Numbered from the stretch's first letter, positions 48,101 to 56,295 are shown. The stretch is 64,000 bases of DNA from Lachnospiraceae bacterium (GCA_017450485.1 JAFSTN010000019.1:21014-85013); one strand, 5' to 3'. The notes: generated from the letters alone by a model not told the origin. Program-made: numbers and translations.

Positions 48101-48726
48101 CTGGGTTCGTCGGGATCGTTTATCTCTATGCTCTTTTCCGCGGGGATGAACTCTATCGGTGTCTTCTTACGCAGCGAGATGAGGAACTCATCCATGTTGC
48201 GCTCGGATCCCTTCACGCCGGAGAGGCATCTGTACAACGACAGGTACTCACGATCGGATCCTGTGAAAAGATTGATAAAGTGCGGATCATAGAACATCTG
48301 CACCGCTTCCGGCCATTTAGACCTGGCCAGGTTGGTGAAATGAAAAAGATTACGTATCGGTCCTACGGAAGAATCCAGGGCATCGGCATCGGCATGTATG
48401 CAGAAAGGGATCTGATACTCACCGCGATTTGTCACCAGGATAAAGTTACCTCTTACCTCCTGTCCGGGGATCATGTCGCCGGTACGGAACCGGTAGGCTA
48501 TCTCATCCTGCACTCCCGAGAATTCGGTAGTGATACACTCCATCCGGTAATCATCGGAGTAAACGTATCCCTCGGTCAGGTGATGCTCTGCGGCCGTAAC
48601 ACTAAAAGAGCCCTCGCATACCGCGCCGGGCAAAACAGTGTGTTCTATACTCATGACAGAGAATCCGAGTGTGCCGAAATCCCTGTCTATCTGACCATTA
48701 TTTATGTCCTCGATAAATCTTCTCAT
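45151..48726 (-). CDS. DUF5717 family large protein
   Basis: 1191 residues from ATG 48726. An N-terminal beta-rich domain (about 1-130), a middle alpha-solenoid with irregular TPR-like helices (about 300-1000; LYQVHLMITRGHSNEALWNLRKV, AECIRMLVKRNLYDKAIDWIYRYG) and a C-terminal beta domain (VDIHYIVESEDDD to FFGEKIMYYITEG). No signal peptide or membrane helix. I recognise it as DUF5717, found beside DUF5716 in Clostridia; function unknown. The frame extends to 48801 but crosses the htpG terminator. A consensus extended -10 ends 10 nt before the ATG and no Shine-Dalgarno is visible, so it is probably leaderless. First gene of a four-gene operon. Confidence 0.85.
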   Translation of the reverse strand: MRRFIEDINNGQIDRDFGTLGFSVMSIEHTVLPGAVCEGSFSVTAAEHHLTEGYVYSDDYRMECITTEFSGVQDEIAYRFRTGDMIPGQEVRGNFILVTNRGEYQIPFCIHADADALDSSVGPIRNLFHFTNLARSKWPEAVQMFYDPHFINLFTGSDREYLSLYRCLSGVKGSERNMDEFLISLRKKTPIEFIPAEKSIEINDPDEPSRYSMDIVRNGWGYAGFRIEAEGDFLSVEDSEVTYDSFLGNRYQMYYYIDPSGLHVGRNFGAIHLISDREEQVIPVTVKVTGERKHLMDMVHDRMRGVVSLMEYYESHRLKKISTRTWLDESESIVREMLTRDTEDLRARLYQVHLMITRGHSNEALWNLRKVKEQAQAVRSENSYLWCYYLYLNSLIEEGDMDIDTLTEEVEYCYKTDPDNWRLCWLLSVMSDDYRNGLHRWEMYEEAYKRGCKSPAIFLEAARIVQDNPTIISKLEGFDMQVIRYMCKKGLMNNELAMIIRTIAEHIKEYSPSLIRLLAFCYQDYPNDELLTIICTQLIRGNCRDHAAHRWYGYAVMQELKITRLYEYYMYSIDMNTQSEIPRIVLMYFSFQSDLDYETNAYLYAYIVNNRDRDPDMYSKYLRQITEFVSDQLSAGRNNRYLSVLYRDVIDNSMLDDPETASKVADIYFIHEVDLTGYPDIRNVILCYDHRDGEESYPVTGGHAYLPIYSDDHCIAAEDAYGNRSVATISMEPAMLMPPGRILLSLQLNVKDHIGIDTHSCIEHRTIADMKPENEFRFRHLLEKQRFSPEYARNVTMKLARFYYDQDKTEELDSFLDKLRSEDVAEYERAECIRMLVKRNLYDKAIDWIYRYGPEGVDKVVLSDLIYGWLPIHRDEPGEYEKLLTQLVFSCLDSGRVTLPAVQYECEHINGTLRMLRDTWFRAGELQADRRGIEEKILIQILYTGAYVKEKAEILRDYAYHEPDKDVLRAALASASYENFVEGAVISDQTFDVMTDAYESELGLGKICDLAYARYMSEDMTRIDERTRPILRDVLHRLLADDVVISCFKELADFMPSMSRFADSVIVEYRTAPGTRVDIHYIVESEDDDYNAEPMNEVYKGVYSKVFTIFFGEKIMYYITEGSDNEREKLSESNTLIRNDMGDSVAKGRFGLIDDMCIGRALRDYSTVDALMEEYYRQEYMSGRLFGMHKG

Positions 48727-48736
48727 AGTTATTGAA

Positions 48737-48765
48737 ATTATACCAAATCTCAGCTGTATAAACAA
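48737..48765 (-). promoter_or_regulatory. Extended -10 promoter of the DUF5717 operon
   Basis: TATAAT at 48737-48742 with a TG one base upstream, and TTGTTT at 48760-48765 after a 17-bp spacer. The weak -35 overlaps the T-tract of the htpG terminator. The start site is predicted 3-4 nt before the ATG at 48726. Confidence 0.7.
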
Positions 48766-48821
48766 GAAAAAGCCCCTGCGATTTCCGTGTTTTCGGGACA
48801 CCCACGGATAGTCGCAGAGGC
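48761..48821 (-). terminator. Rho-independent terminator of htpG
   Basis: Arms 48772-48789 and 48803-48821 form a long stem interrupted by small mismatches around TTT/TAG. On the minus strand it is followed by TTTTTCTTGTTT. It begins 13 bp after the htpG stop codon. Confidence 0.8.
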
Positions 48822-48833
48822 GTGATCTTAAGC

Positions 48834-50945
48834 TTATTTCGTAAGCAGCATCATGATATCGTTGCTTCGCTGTACGAATCTGGTCATTGCATCGGCTTCA
48901 AGCGGCGCCTGCTGCAGCATAGCCAGGTCATAGAGCTGCTCACAGATCATCTCGGTGTTCTCGCCGTCCTTATGTTCAAGGATATACTGTACCAGCGGAT
49001 GGTTGGCATTGAGTACGAGTGTCGTGCCCTCACCGTCCTGACCGAATCCGCCCATTCCCATACCGGGCATGGAGTACATCTTCATCATATCCTGCATACG
49101 TCTGGTCTCCTCGGACAGAGTGAGCAGTGATGAGATCTTCTTGTTCTTGAGTTTCTCAACCTTGACCGCAAGTTCCTTTTTCTTCAGAGCTTTCTTCACT
49201 ATGCCCGCGATCTCCTCGGCCTGGGCATCGAACTCCTCCTGAGCCTTCTTGGAAGTACGGGACTTAAAGTCATCCGTGATGTCCGCATCGATACGCTGGA
49301 AGTGTATACCCTCATTCTTCGACTCAAGCTGTGAGATGAACGGCTGGTCGATATTGTGGGTCAGCACTACGGCATCCATCTTGGCTGCCCTGAACATATT
49401 GATATACTGGCTCTGCTGCTGGGGATCGGTCACATAGTAGATGGTCTTCTCTTTCTTTTCCTCATCTGCTGCCTCTCCGTCTGTCGTACCCTCATCACCG
49501 GAGGCATCTGCGGGGATCTCCTCGGTCTCTACGGTATTGCCGTTTTCATCGGTGGCTGCACTCTTATCTCCGTCGGTCTGCTCGCCGTCTTCGCCGACTT
49601 CATCGGGATCGATCTTGTTGACCTCGAGGCACTCGGGCAGAGTCAGATACTTGCCGTCGATGTTCTTGAAGAGGATATAGTCGGTCATCTTCTCGCAGAA
49701 CTTGTCATCTCTCAAACAGCCGTACTTGATGAAGGGAGCGATATCGTCCCAGTATTTCTCATAATCTTCCTTCTCCGTCTTGCACATGCCTGACAGCTTG
49801 TCAGCCACCTTCTTGGATATGAACTCGGATATCTTCTTCACGAAGCCGTCGTTCTGCAGAGCGGATCTGGATACGTTAAGCGGCAGGTCGGGGCAGTCGA
49901 TCACACCCTTTAAGAGCATCAGATACTCGGGAATGACCTCCTTGATATTGTCAGCTACGAAGACCTGATTGTTATAGAGTTTGATAGTGCCTTCGATCGA
50001 ATCATACTCTGTGTTGATCCTCGGGAAGTACAGGATACCCTTCAGGTTGAAAGGATAGTCCATGTTCAGATGGATCCAGAACAGAGGCTCCTTATAGTCA
50101 TTGAACAGCTTGCGGTAGAACTCGAGATACTCTTCTTTGGTGCAGTCATTGGGATGCTTGGTCCACAGGGGGACAGTCTCGTTCAATGTGTCGTATGTCT
50201 TCGGTCTGGTCGCATTCTTCTTGTCATCATCACTCAAGTCATCATAAGCTTTCTTCTCGGCTTCGATCTCCTCGAGAGTCTTGGCCAGGTATTTATCCAG
50301 CTCATCAGCCTCGTCAGCCTTGGCCAGATATATCTCGAAAGGCATGAATCCGCAGTACTTCTTGATGACCTCGCGGGCCTTGTATTCATTGCAGAACTCG
50401 AGGCAGTCCTCATTCAGGAAAAGGGTGATGGTGGTACCTATTTCAGTCTTATCGGAATCCGACATCGAGTACTCGGCTCCACCCGTGCACTCCCAGTGTA
50501 CCGCCTTTGCTCCGTCCTTATATGACAGCGTATCGATATGTACTTCATCGGATACCATGAATGACGAATAGAATCCCAGACCGAAATGACCTATGATCTG
50601 GTCGTCGCCGGTCTTGTCCTTATATTTCTCGACGAAATCGGTAGCACCCGAAAATGCCACCTGATTGATGTACTCCTCTACCTCATCGGCAGTCATACCG
50701 AGTCCGTTATCGATGATCTTGATCGTCTTATCCTCGGGATTGACTATTACTTTGATACGGGGTTTGAAACCTTCGGGGAGTTCGTACTCTCCCATCATGT
50801 CCAGTTTCTTCAGCTTGGTTATGGCGTCGCATCCGTTGGAGATCAGCTCCCTGTAGAAAATATCGTGGTCGGAATACAACCACTTCTTTATGATCGGGAA
50901 CATATTCTCGGAATTGATCGACAGATTGCCTTTCTTGTCAGCCAT
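48834..50945 (-). CDS. htpG: Molecular chaperone HtpG (Hsp90)
   Basis: Cytosolic Hsp90. The GHKL ATPase domain has FYRELISNGCDA, IDNGLGMT and GHFGLGFYSSFMV; middle and dimerisation domains follow. Its 703 residues exceed the usual 620-640 because of an acidic Thr/Asp/Glu-rich insertion at about 441-501 (GDKSAATDENGN to DEEKKEK). ATG 50945 is preferred over the ATG three codons earlier, because AAGGAG is 9 nt before it and directly abuts the other. A CIRCE element in its leader predicts HrcA repression. It follows the PrsA-like gene and precedes the DUF5717 operon. Confidence 0.97.
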   Translation of the reverse strand: MADKKGNLSINSENMFPIIKKWLYSDHDIFYRELISNGCDAITKLKKLDMMGEYELPEGFKPRIKVIVNPEDKTIKIIDNGLGMTADEVEEYINQVAFSGATDFVEKYKDKTGDDQIIGHFGLGFYSSFMVSDEVHIDTLSYKDGAKAVHWECTGGAEYSMSDSDKTEIGTTITLFLNEDCLEFCNEYKAREVIKKYCGFMPFEIYLAKADEADELDKYLAKTLEEIEAEKKAYDDLSDDDKKNATRPKTYDTLNETVPLWTKHPNDCTKEEYLEFYRKLFNDYKEPLFWIHLNMDYPFNLKGILYFPRINTEYDSIEGTIKLYNNQVFVADNIKEVIPEYLMLLKGVIDCPDLPLNVSRSALQNDGFVKKISEFISKKVADKLSGMCKTEKEDYEKYWDDIAPFIKYGCLRDDKFCEKMTDYILFKNIDGKYLTLPECLEVNKIDPDEVGEDGEQTDGDKSAATDENGNTVETEEIPADASGDEGTTDGEAADEEKKEKTIYYVTDPQQQSQYINMFRAAKMDAVVLTHNIDQPFISQLESKNEGIHFQRIDADITDDFKSRTSKKAQEEFDAQAEEIAGIVKKALKKKELAVKVEKLKNKKISSLLTLSEETRRMQDMMKMYSMPGMGMGGFGQDGEGTTLVLNANHPLVQYILEHKDGENTEMICEQLYDLAMLQQAPLEADAMTRFVQRSNDIMMLLTK

Positions 50946-51022
50946 TACTATCATCTCCTTGTGATTTGGTTATTGTAAAACGGTTAGTGCAAATACAGTT
51001 GTTCTGAACCCTGAGCATAATT

Positions 51023-51049
51023 TTAGCACTCACAGGCGGTGAGTGCTAC
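51023..51049. promoter_or_regulatory. CIRCE element (HrcA operator) upstream of htpG
   Basis: TTAGCACTC (51023-51031), a 9-bp spacer, then GAGTGCTAC (51041-51049). This matches the consensus TTAGCACTC-N9-GAGTGCTAA at 17 of 18 positions. A TATAAA -10 candidate on the minus strand (51057-51062) would place the transcript start at the edge of the element, about 105 nt before htpG, the usual CIRCE geometry. Confidence 0.92.
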
Positions 51050-51095
51050 TAAAATTTTTATAAACTATTGATCCATGCAAATATGCGGGGGATCG

Positions 51096-52178
51096 TCAGC
51101 TTCGGGATATCACCAGATTCTCGTCGGCTATCTTAAAGAAATCGCTGGTATCATATTCATCCCCGTGCAGAAAACCGATCTCACTCCACAGCTGATCGTT
51201 GAGCTTACGTGTCAGATCGGCCACATAGGCGTCATATGTTTCGGAGAATACGCTCTCCCTCTCACGCTCGACTATCTTGATCTTGTTTAAGTCGGTTTCC
51301 TCGAGGTTATATGTGCTCAGGCAGCGTGCTATCAGGTATCCGTCATCGGTCGAGAGCACATCTGATATCTCATCATTCGACAGATCGAACAGCGCATTTC
51401 TGATGTAAGCATTCGATATATCGTCCTTACCCAGGGACACGACCATGTCGGATGAATCACTGTACTCTGCCACCAGAGAATCGAACTCCTCACCCTCCAT
51501 GGCTCTGGCATGAGCTTCATTTGCCCGGGCATAGGCTGCTTTGTTCTCATCCTCTGACATGTTGACCCTGCGTCCGGTTCCGTCTGTGGTGAATGTATAG
51601 ATATATATGTATTCGATGGTTATATTGCGTGCTTCATCGTCACTCACCTCGGGATTCACATCCGAGATGATCTCACCATATACCCGCTGTGCGATCAGAT
51701 ACTCACGATAGAGATTATAGATGGTGTCGCGATTGATCCCCATCCCCTCTATCTCGGCATTACTGAGAGACCCGTAGTAGATGTCCGTAGCGCTATCGAC
51801 CGACTTGAGTTCCTCCGGTGTCAGCGTAACGCCCAGCGATCCGGCCATCAGATTCATGGTCTTGACCTGTGCCATCTTGGCTAGAGCATTTTCTTTGACG
51901 CGTTCCTCCAGAGTCGTGCCGTCCGCCTCGGTCTCCCATATCCTCTCACCGTACACGTTTTCATACTGGTTCTGGATATTCGTGATATACACCATCATCT
52001 CGGGACGTGTACAGCTGATAGTCTCTATGCGAAAAACTTCATCCTTATTCAAGCCGGTCGTAAGAACTATCTTTGTGTCGGACAGATCGGATCCGCAGCC
52101 GGCAGTGCACAGCATCACCGCACATAAAAGCAGGCACAGAAACCCGGTATTTGATTTTCTATATCGGTCATTTCTCAT
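51096..52178 (-). CDS. PrsA-like peptidyl-prolyl isomerase lipoprotein
   Basis: A lipoprotein signal with lipobox CTAGC (Cys near residue 28) places it on the outer face of the membrane. An N-terminal SurA/PrsA-like helical region (about 60-180, with LAKMAQVKTMNLMAGSLGVTLTPEEL) is followed by a parvulin-like domain (about 180-300; DDEARNITIEYIYIYTF, EEFDSLVAEYSDS). The foldase signature is weak, so PPIase activity is uncertain. It would assist folding of exported proteins. It lies upstream of htpG, but the CIRCE promoter between them makes htpG independently inducible. No clear Shine-Dalgarno. Confidence 0.75.
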   Translation of the reverse strand: MRNDRYRKSNTGFLCLLLCAVMLCTAGCGSDLSDTKIVLTTGLNKDEVFRIETISCTRPEMMVYITNIQNQYENVYGERIWETEADGTTLEERVKENALAKMAQVKTMNLMAGSLGVTLTPEELKSVDSATDIYYGSLSNAEIEGMGINRDTIYNLYREYLIAQRVYGEIISDVNPEVSDDEARNITIEYIYIYTFTTDGTGRRVNMSEDENKAAYARANEAHARAMEGEEFDSLVAEYSDSSDMVVSLGKDDISNAYIRNALFDLSNDEISDVLSTDDGYLIARCLSTYNLEETDLNKIKIVERERESVFSETYDAYVADLTRKLNDQLWSEIGFLHGDEYDTSDFFKIADENLVISRS

Positions 52179-52228
52179 GCCTGCTCACTTTCGTACTGTA
52201 ACTATAACTGTAGTTGTCGGTTATCCGA

Positions 52229-53254
52229 CTATTTGATTGTGCAGATCCAGCCCTCGGGAGCTTCGATGCGTCCCATCTGGATACCGGTCAGGGTATCATA
52301 GAGCTTCTTGGTGACCGGTCCCATCTCGGTCATACCGCTGGGAAGACGGATCTCTTTGCCATGATCCACGATGCATCCTACGGGTGAAATAACCGCAGCG
52401 GTACCGCACAGGCCACATTCTGCCATATCGGGAAGCTCATCCAGGAACACCTCTCTGTGCTCTACAGTGAGACCCAGATACTTCTCGGCAACTATCATCA
52501 GAGAACGTCTGGTGATGGAAGGAAGGATGGAATCCGACTTGGGAGTTACTACCTTGCCGTCTTTGGTCACAAAGAGGAAGTTGGCACCGCCGGTCTCCTC
52601 AACCTTGCTTCTGGTAGCGGGATCAAGATACATATTCTCATCATAACCCTCTTTATGAGCGGTCACGATAGCATGCAGACTCATCGCATAGTTAAGTCCG
52701 GCCTTGATATGTCCGGTTCCGTGCGGAGCCGCACGGTCGAAGTCGGATATCTTGATGGTCAGGGGCTTAACACCGCCCTTGAAATAAGGTCCCACGGGAG
52801 TCACGAGGATACGGAACTGATACTCATCGGCAGGCTTAACACCGATAACAGGGTTGGTACCCATCATATAAGGTCTGATATACAGAGTTGCACCCGATCC
52901 GTAAGGGGGAACCCAATCTTCATTGGCAGCTACGACTTCCTTGACTGCCTCTATAAATCTGCCCTTGGGAAGTACAGGCATCTCAAGTCTTTCACATGAC
53001 TGATCCATACGCTCTGCATTGAGGTCAGGTCTGAATGTAACGATATGTCCATCCTCTGTGGTATATGCTTTCAGTCCCTCGAAACAGGTCTGAGCATACT
53101 GGAATACACCGGCGCACTCGTTAAGTACGATGTTCGGATCATCTATGATGGCACCGTCATCCCACTTGCCATCCTTGTAATTAGTAACATATCTCTTATC
53201 GGTAACCTGATATCCGAATCCCAGGTTAGCCCAATCGATGTCCTTTTTTGCCAT
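52229..53254 (-). CDS. ilvE: Branched-chain amino-acid aminotransferase
   Basis: PLP fold-type IV transaminase for Leu, Ile and Val. CFEGLKAY, YIRPYMMGTNP, the PLP-lysine region GTGHIKAGLNYA, and the LDELPDMAECGLCGTAAVISPVG block are typical of the 340-residue class II BCATs. GGAGG lies 9 nt before the ATG, behind its own promoter. It is a single-gene unit or is read through into the lipoprotein gene 50 bp downstream. Confidence 0.95.
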   Translation of the reverse strand: MAKKDIDWANLGFGYQVTDKRYVTNYKDGKWDDGAIIDDPNIVLNECAGVFQYAQTCFEGLKAYTTEDGHIVTFRPDLNAERMDQSCERLEMPVLPKGRFIEAVKEVVAANEDWVPPYGSGATLYIRPYMMGTNPVIGVKPADEYQFRILVTPVGPYFKGGVKPLTIKISDFDRAAPHGTGHIKAGLNYAMSLHAIVTAHKEGYDENMYLDPATRSKVEETGGANFLFVTKDGKVVTPKSDSILPSITRRSLMIVAEKYLGLTVEHREVFLDELPDMAECGLCGTAAVISPVGCIVDHGKEIRLPSGMTEMGPVTKKLYDTLTGIQMGRIEAPEGWICTIK

Positions 53255-53300
53255 AATTCATATCCTCCCGCTGATTATTTGTGTAAAATATACCTCACAG

Positions 53301-53330
53301 ATTATACACCCGGTGTCGCCCGGATGTAAA
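53301..53330 (-). promoter_or_regulatory. Promoter of ilvE
   Basis: TTTACA (53325-53330) and TATAAT (53301-53306) on the minus strand with an 18-bp spacer, about 46 bp before ilvE. No T-box-like leader fits the short distance. Confidence 0.65.
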
Positions 53331-53340
53331 CGAGTTAAGC

Positions 53341-53832
53341 TCACTTGACTCTGGTGTACTTAAGAAATCTGTAGGTCAGGTCAAAATAAACCTGCTCATC
53401 GGATTCGGCGGTTATCTCCCATTCGGGTGACTCATCCAGATTCGGGAAATATGCATCCGCTTCATATTTATGATCGATCTTCGTCACATGGACGGTGTCC
53501 ACATAGGGAAGCATCAGCTCATAGACACTGGCACCGCCGATGATATAGATATCCTGATCGTCGAACTCTTTGAGCTTCCTGATCAGTCCCTCCAGACTGT
53601 GTACTATGATCGCATCGCCTGCCCTGTAATGGGGATCACGGGACAGGATGATGTTCGTGCGGTCACCCAGAGGCTGCTTCTGCGGAAAAGTCTCGAGCGT
53701 CTTACGGCCCAGGACCACGACCTTGCCGATCGTCTCGTTGCGGAAGTTCTTGTGGTCCGCGGGGATACGCACCAGGAGTGAGCCCTTATTGCCGATGGCC
53801 CAGTTTTCGTCTACGGCGACTATCATGTTCAT
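53341..53832 (-). CDS. folA: Dihydrofolate reductase
   Basis: NADPH-dependent reduction of dihydrofolate. AVDENWAIGNKGSLLVRIPADHKNF contains the substrate Asp; VLGRKTLETFP and IYIIGGASVYELM are the cofactor motifs. The usual Trp of the LLW block is replaced by Val. The 163 residues are typical. GAGG lies 8 nt before the ATG. It follows thyA by 21 bp, the classical coupling because thymidylate synthase produces dihydrofolate. Confidence 0.95.
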   Translation of the reverse strand: MNMIVAVDENWAIGNKGSLLVRIPADHKNFRNETIGKVVVLGRKTLETFPQKQPLGDRTNIILSRDPHYRAGDAIIVHSLEGLIRKLKEFDDQDIYIIGGASVYELMLPYVDTVHVTKIDHKYEADAYFPNLDESPEWEITAESDEQVYFDLTYRFLKYTRVK

Positions 53833-53853
53833 AGGTATTACCTCAAAAAAATA

Positions 53854-54702
53854 CTAAATTGCTATCGGGATGTCCGTGATCTGTGGGCCGGTCTCGTAGC
53901 CCTCCACGATCACGTCATTACGGGTGAAAGAATAAAAGTCATGCACATCCGGATTGAGGGTGACCTTCGGAGCCGGATGCTTCTCGCGGGTGATGAGTTC
54001 CTCGATGATCGGCACATGCCTGTCATAGATGTGTGCATCCGCTATCACATGCACGAGTTCTCCGGGGATCATGTCGTTGACCTGAGCCACCATCATCAGC
54101 AGGACCGCATATTGCACCACATTCCAGTTATTCGCTGCGAGCACATCCTGACTTCTCTGGTTCAGAACCATGTTCAAAACCAGCCTGTCAGATGATGTGT
54201 CATGTGTCACATTATAGGTCGCCGAGTAGCAGCACGGATCAAGTTTACCGGTGGCCAGATCATGGAACTGATAGAGGTTCGTCATGATGCGGCGGCTGTA
54301 GGGATTCTCTCTAAGCTGTCTCAGTACGTAGTCCATCTGATCGGTCTCTTCACCCTTGTACATGAATTTCTCGCCGACCACATATCCGTATGCTGTACCG
54401 ATGGATCCGTCGGGATCGGCCCACTCGTCCCAGATATGCGAGTGCAGGTCATGTATATTATTCGACTTCTGCTGATAGATCCAGAGTACCTCATCCGTAG
54501 CGGACTTGATCGCGGTCTTACGGAGTGTCAGTGCGGGAAACTCCTCGCGCAGGTCGTATCTGTTGACCACTCCGAACTTCTTGATCGTATATGCACTCTC
54601 TCCGTCCGGCCAGTGCGGACGCACCAGCTCTCCTCTGGTATCGGTGCCGTTATCCAGTATGTCACGGCACATGTTTATGAATATATCATCTGCTCTGCTC
54701 AT
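53854..54702 (-). CDS. thyA: Thymidylate synthase
   Basis: It methylates dUMP to dTMP with methylene-tetrahydrofolate. The catalytic Cys is in KLDPCCYSATYNV, and NQRSQDVLAANNWNVVQYA matches the RSxD...N block. Divergent residues around the active-site loop (DPCC in place of PPCH) are a known variation in clostridial ThyA, as far as I recall. Its start codon abuts the stop codon of the beta-CASP nuclease gene; folA follows. Confidence 0.94.
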   Translation of the reverse strand: MSRADDIFINMCRDILDNGTDTRGELVRPHWPDGESAYTIKKFGVVNRYDLREEFPALTLRKTAIKSATDEVLWIYQQKSNNIHDLHSHIWDEWADPDGSIGTAYGYVVGEKFMYKGEETDQMDYVLRQLRENPYSRRIMTNLYQFHDLATGKLDPCCYSATYNVTHDTSSDRLVLNMVLNQRSQDVLAANNWNVVQYAVLLMMVAQVNDMIPGELVHVIADAHIYDRHVPIIEELITREKHPAPKVTLNPDVHDFYSFTRNDVIVEGYETGPQITDIPIAI

Positions 54703-56295
54703 TTACCTGTCCCACTTATCACACAGTGAATTGATCTGATCAGCGAACTTCGCCAGATCCTTGTTCGTACCGCCCTTGTTATGCGCAATGACGGCGATGA
54801 GTCTCGCGCCTGCTGCCTCGAGACGTGCGAATACCTCGGATACGATCTTCTTCTTCGTGATCGGAGCAGGCTCCGCGCGGAATATATACTCGCCTTCCAG
54901 CAGATCAAATCTCGTACCGCTGTACGGAGCATCGGCCGCGGCATTCAGGTCTGTACGTATGGACTCACACAATGCTTTGACGGAATCATCATCGCCGTGA
55001 ACGATGAAGTATTTCTCCGGCACATTCGTAAATGCTGCTGCCCACTTCATCAGTCCGTCCTTATCTGCGTGACCGCTCAAGCCTGTCATCTGGCAGATGT
55101 CCGCGCGTACCTCTATGGGTTCACCGAAAAGCTTGACCTCCTCTGATCCGTCGACAAGTGCACGTCCGAGAGTTCCTATCGCCTGATAACCGACGAAGAG
55201 GATCGTCGACTCGGGACGCCACAGGTTGTGCTTGAGGTGGTGTCTGATACGGCCGGCCTCACACATACCCGATGCGGATATGATGACCTTCGGCTCGGGA
55301 TCGGAGTTTATATATATGGATTCATCGCTGGTGATCGAGAGTCGCAGATTGGGGAATCTGAGAGGATTGATGCCCTTATTGACCAGGGCGAGCGCATCCT
55401 CGTCGAAGCATTCTCTGATATTCTTCTGGAATACGTTCGTGGCTTCCACTGCCATCGGAGAGTCCACATATACCGGGAAGTTATCGTGTCCGGATACGAG
55501 TCCTTCGGCCTTGATCTGCCGGATGAAGTAGAGGATCTCCTGTGTCCTGCCGACCGCAAATGAAGGTATTACCAGATTGCCTCCGCGGTCCAGAGTCTGC
55601 TGGATATATGCGGCCAGTTCCTTGACGTTATCGCCTTTTGCTTTCTCATGGAGACGGTTACCGTAGGTAGACTCCATGACTACATAATCGGCGTAGCTGG
55701 TATACTCGGGGTCTTTGATCAGAGGCTGATTGAAGTTACCTATATCACCGGAGAAGACGATCTTACGTTCCTCACCGTCCTCGGAGGCCCAGACTTCGAT
55801 ACTCGACGAACCGAGCAGATGGCCTACGTCGGTGAAACGGATGTCCACACCGTCCAGGATCGTGATCCTTTCTCCATAGGGACAGGGAACCAGCATGCGG
55901 ATCGTGTTATCCGCATCCTCCATCGTATAAGCGGGGATCACTTCGCCTCCGCCGTTACGCTTGTTCTTACGGTTCTTCCACTCTGCTTCCTGCTGCTGGA
56001 TATGTGCACAGTCACGGAGCATGATGCTGCACAGGTCTGCAGTCGCATAAGTGCAGTATATCTTGCCTCTGAACCCTCCCGCATAGAGCTTGGGCAGCAT
56101 ACCCGAGTGGTCGACGTGCGCGTGAGTCAGCAGAACAGCATCGATCATGGCATCCTCGACGGGCAGGTTCACGTTCTCGTATATGTTCACCCCCTGCTCC
56201 ATACCGTAGTCAACCAGAATGTTCATATCTCCGACATTCAAGTAGTGACAGCTCCCGGTGACCTCATGATCGGCGCCTATAAACATTAATTCCAT
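54703..56295 (-). CDS. MBL-fold beta-CASP RNA-processing exonuclease-like protein
   Basis: The metallo-beta-lactamase motif LTHAHVDHSG binds two zinc ions; beta-CASP motifs A (MESTYGNR), B (PSFAVGRTQE) and C (SASGM), GLSGHADKDG, and the C-terminal FIVHGD follow. Family members process or degrade RNA. The 530 residues match YsiA/CPSF-like bacterial members rather than RNase J (no RNase J C-terminal domain). A GGGGG ribosome site and its own promoter precede it. It heads an operon with thyA and folA. Confidence 0.88.
   Translation of the reverse strand: MELMFIGADHEVTGSCHYLNVGDMNILVDYGMEQGVNIYENVNLPVEDAMIDAVLLTHAHVDHSGMLPKLYAGGFRGKIYCTYATADLCSIMLRDCAHIQQQEAEWKNRKNKRNGGGEVIPAYTMEDADNTIRMLVPCPYGERITILDGVDIRFTDVGHLLGSSSIEVWASEDGEERKIVFSGDIGNFNQPLIKDPEYTSYADYVVMESTYGNRLHEKAKGDNVKELAAYIQQTLDRGGNLVIPSFAVGRTQEILYFIRQIKAEGLVSGHDNFPVYVDSPMAVEATNVFQKNIRECFDEDALALVNKGINPLRFPNLRLSITSDESIYINSDPEPKVIISASGMCEAGRIRHHLKHNLWRPESTILFVGYQAIGTLGRALVDGSEEVKLFGEPIEVRADICQMTGLSGHADKDGLMKWAAAFTNVPEKYFIVHGDDDSVKALCESIRTDLNAAADAPYSGTRFDLLEGEYIFRAEPAPITKKKIVSEVFARLEAAGARLIAVIAHNKGGTNKDLAKFADQINSLCDKWDR

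Noticed and set aside
47647-48735. Plus-strand open frame of 362 codons opposite DUF5717
   Set aside because: Shadow of the DUF5717 coding sequence; no start signals or domain.
52216-52229. GTCGG/CCGAC hairpin at the end of ilvE as a terminator
   Set aside because: The stem is only 5 bp and is not followed by a T-tract on the minus strand.
53255-53340. T-box or other riboswitch before ilvE
   Set aside because: The predicted leader is under 60 nt and no conserved T-box or anti-terminator sequence is visible.
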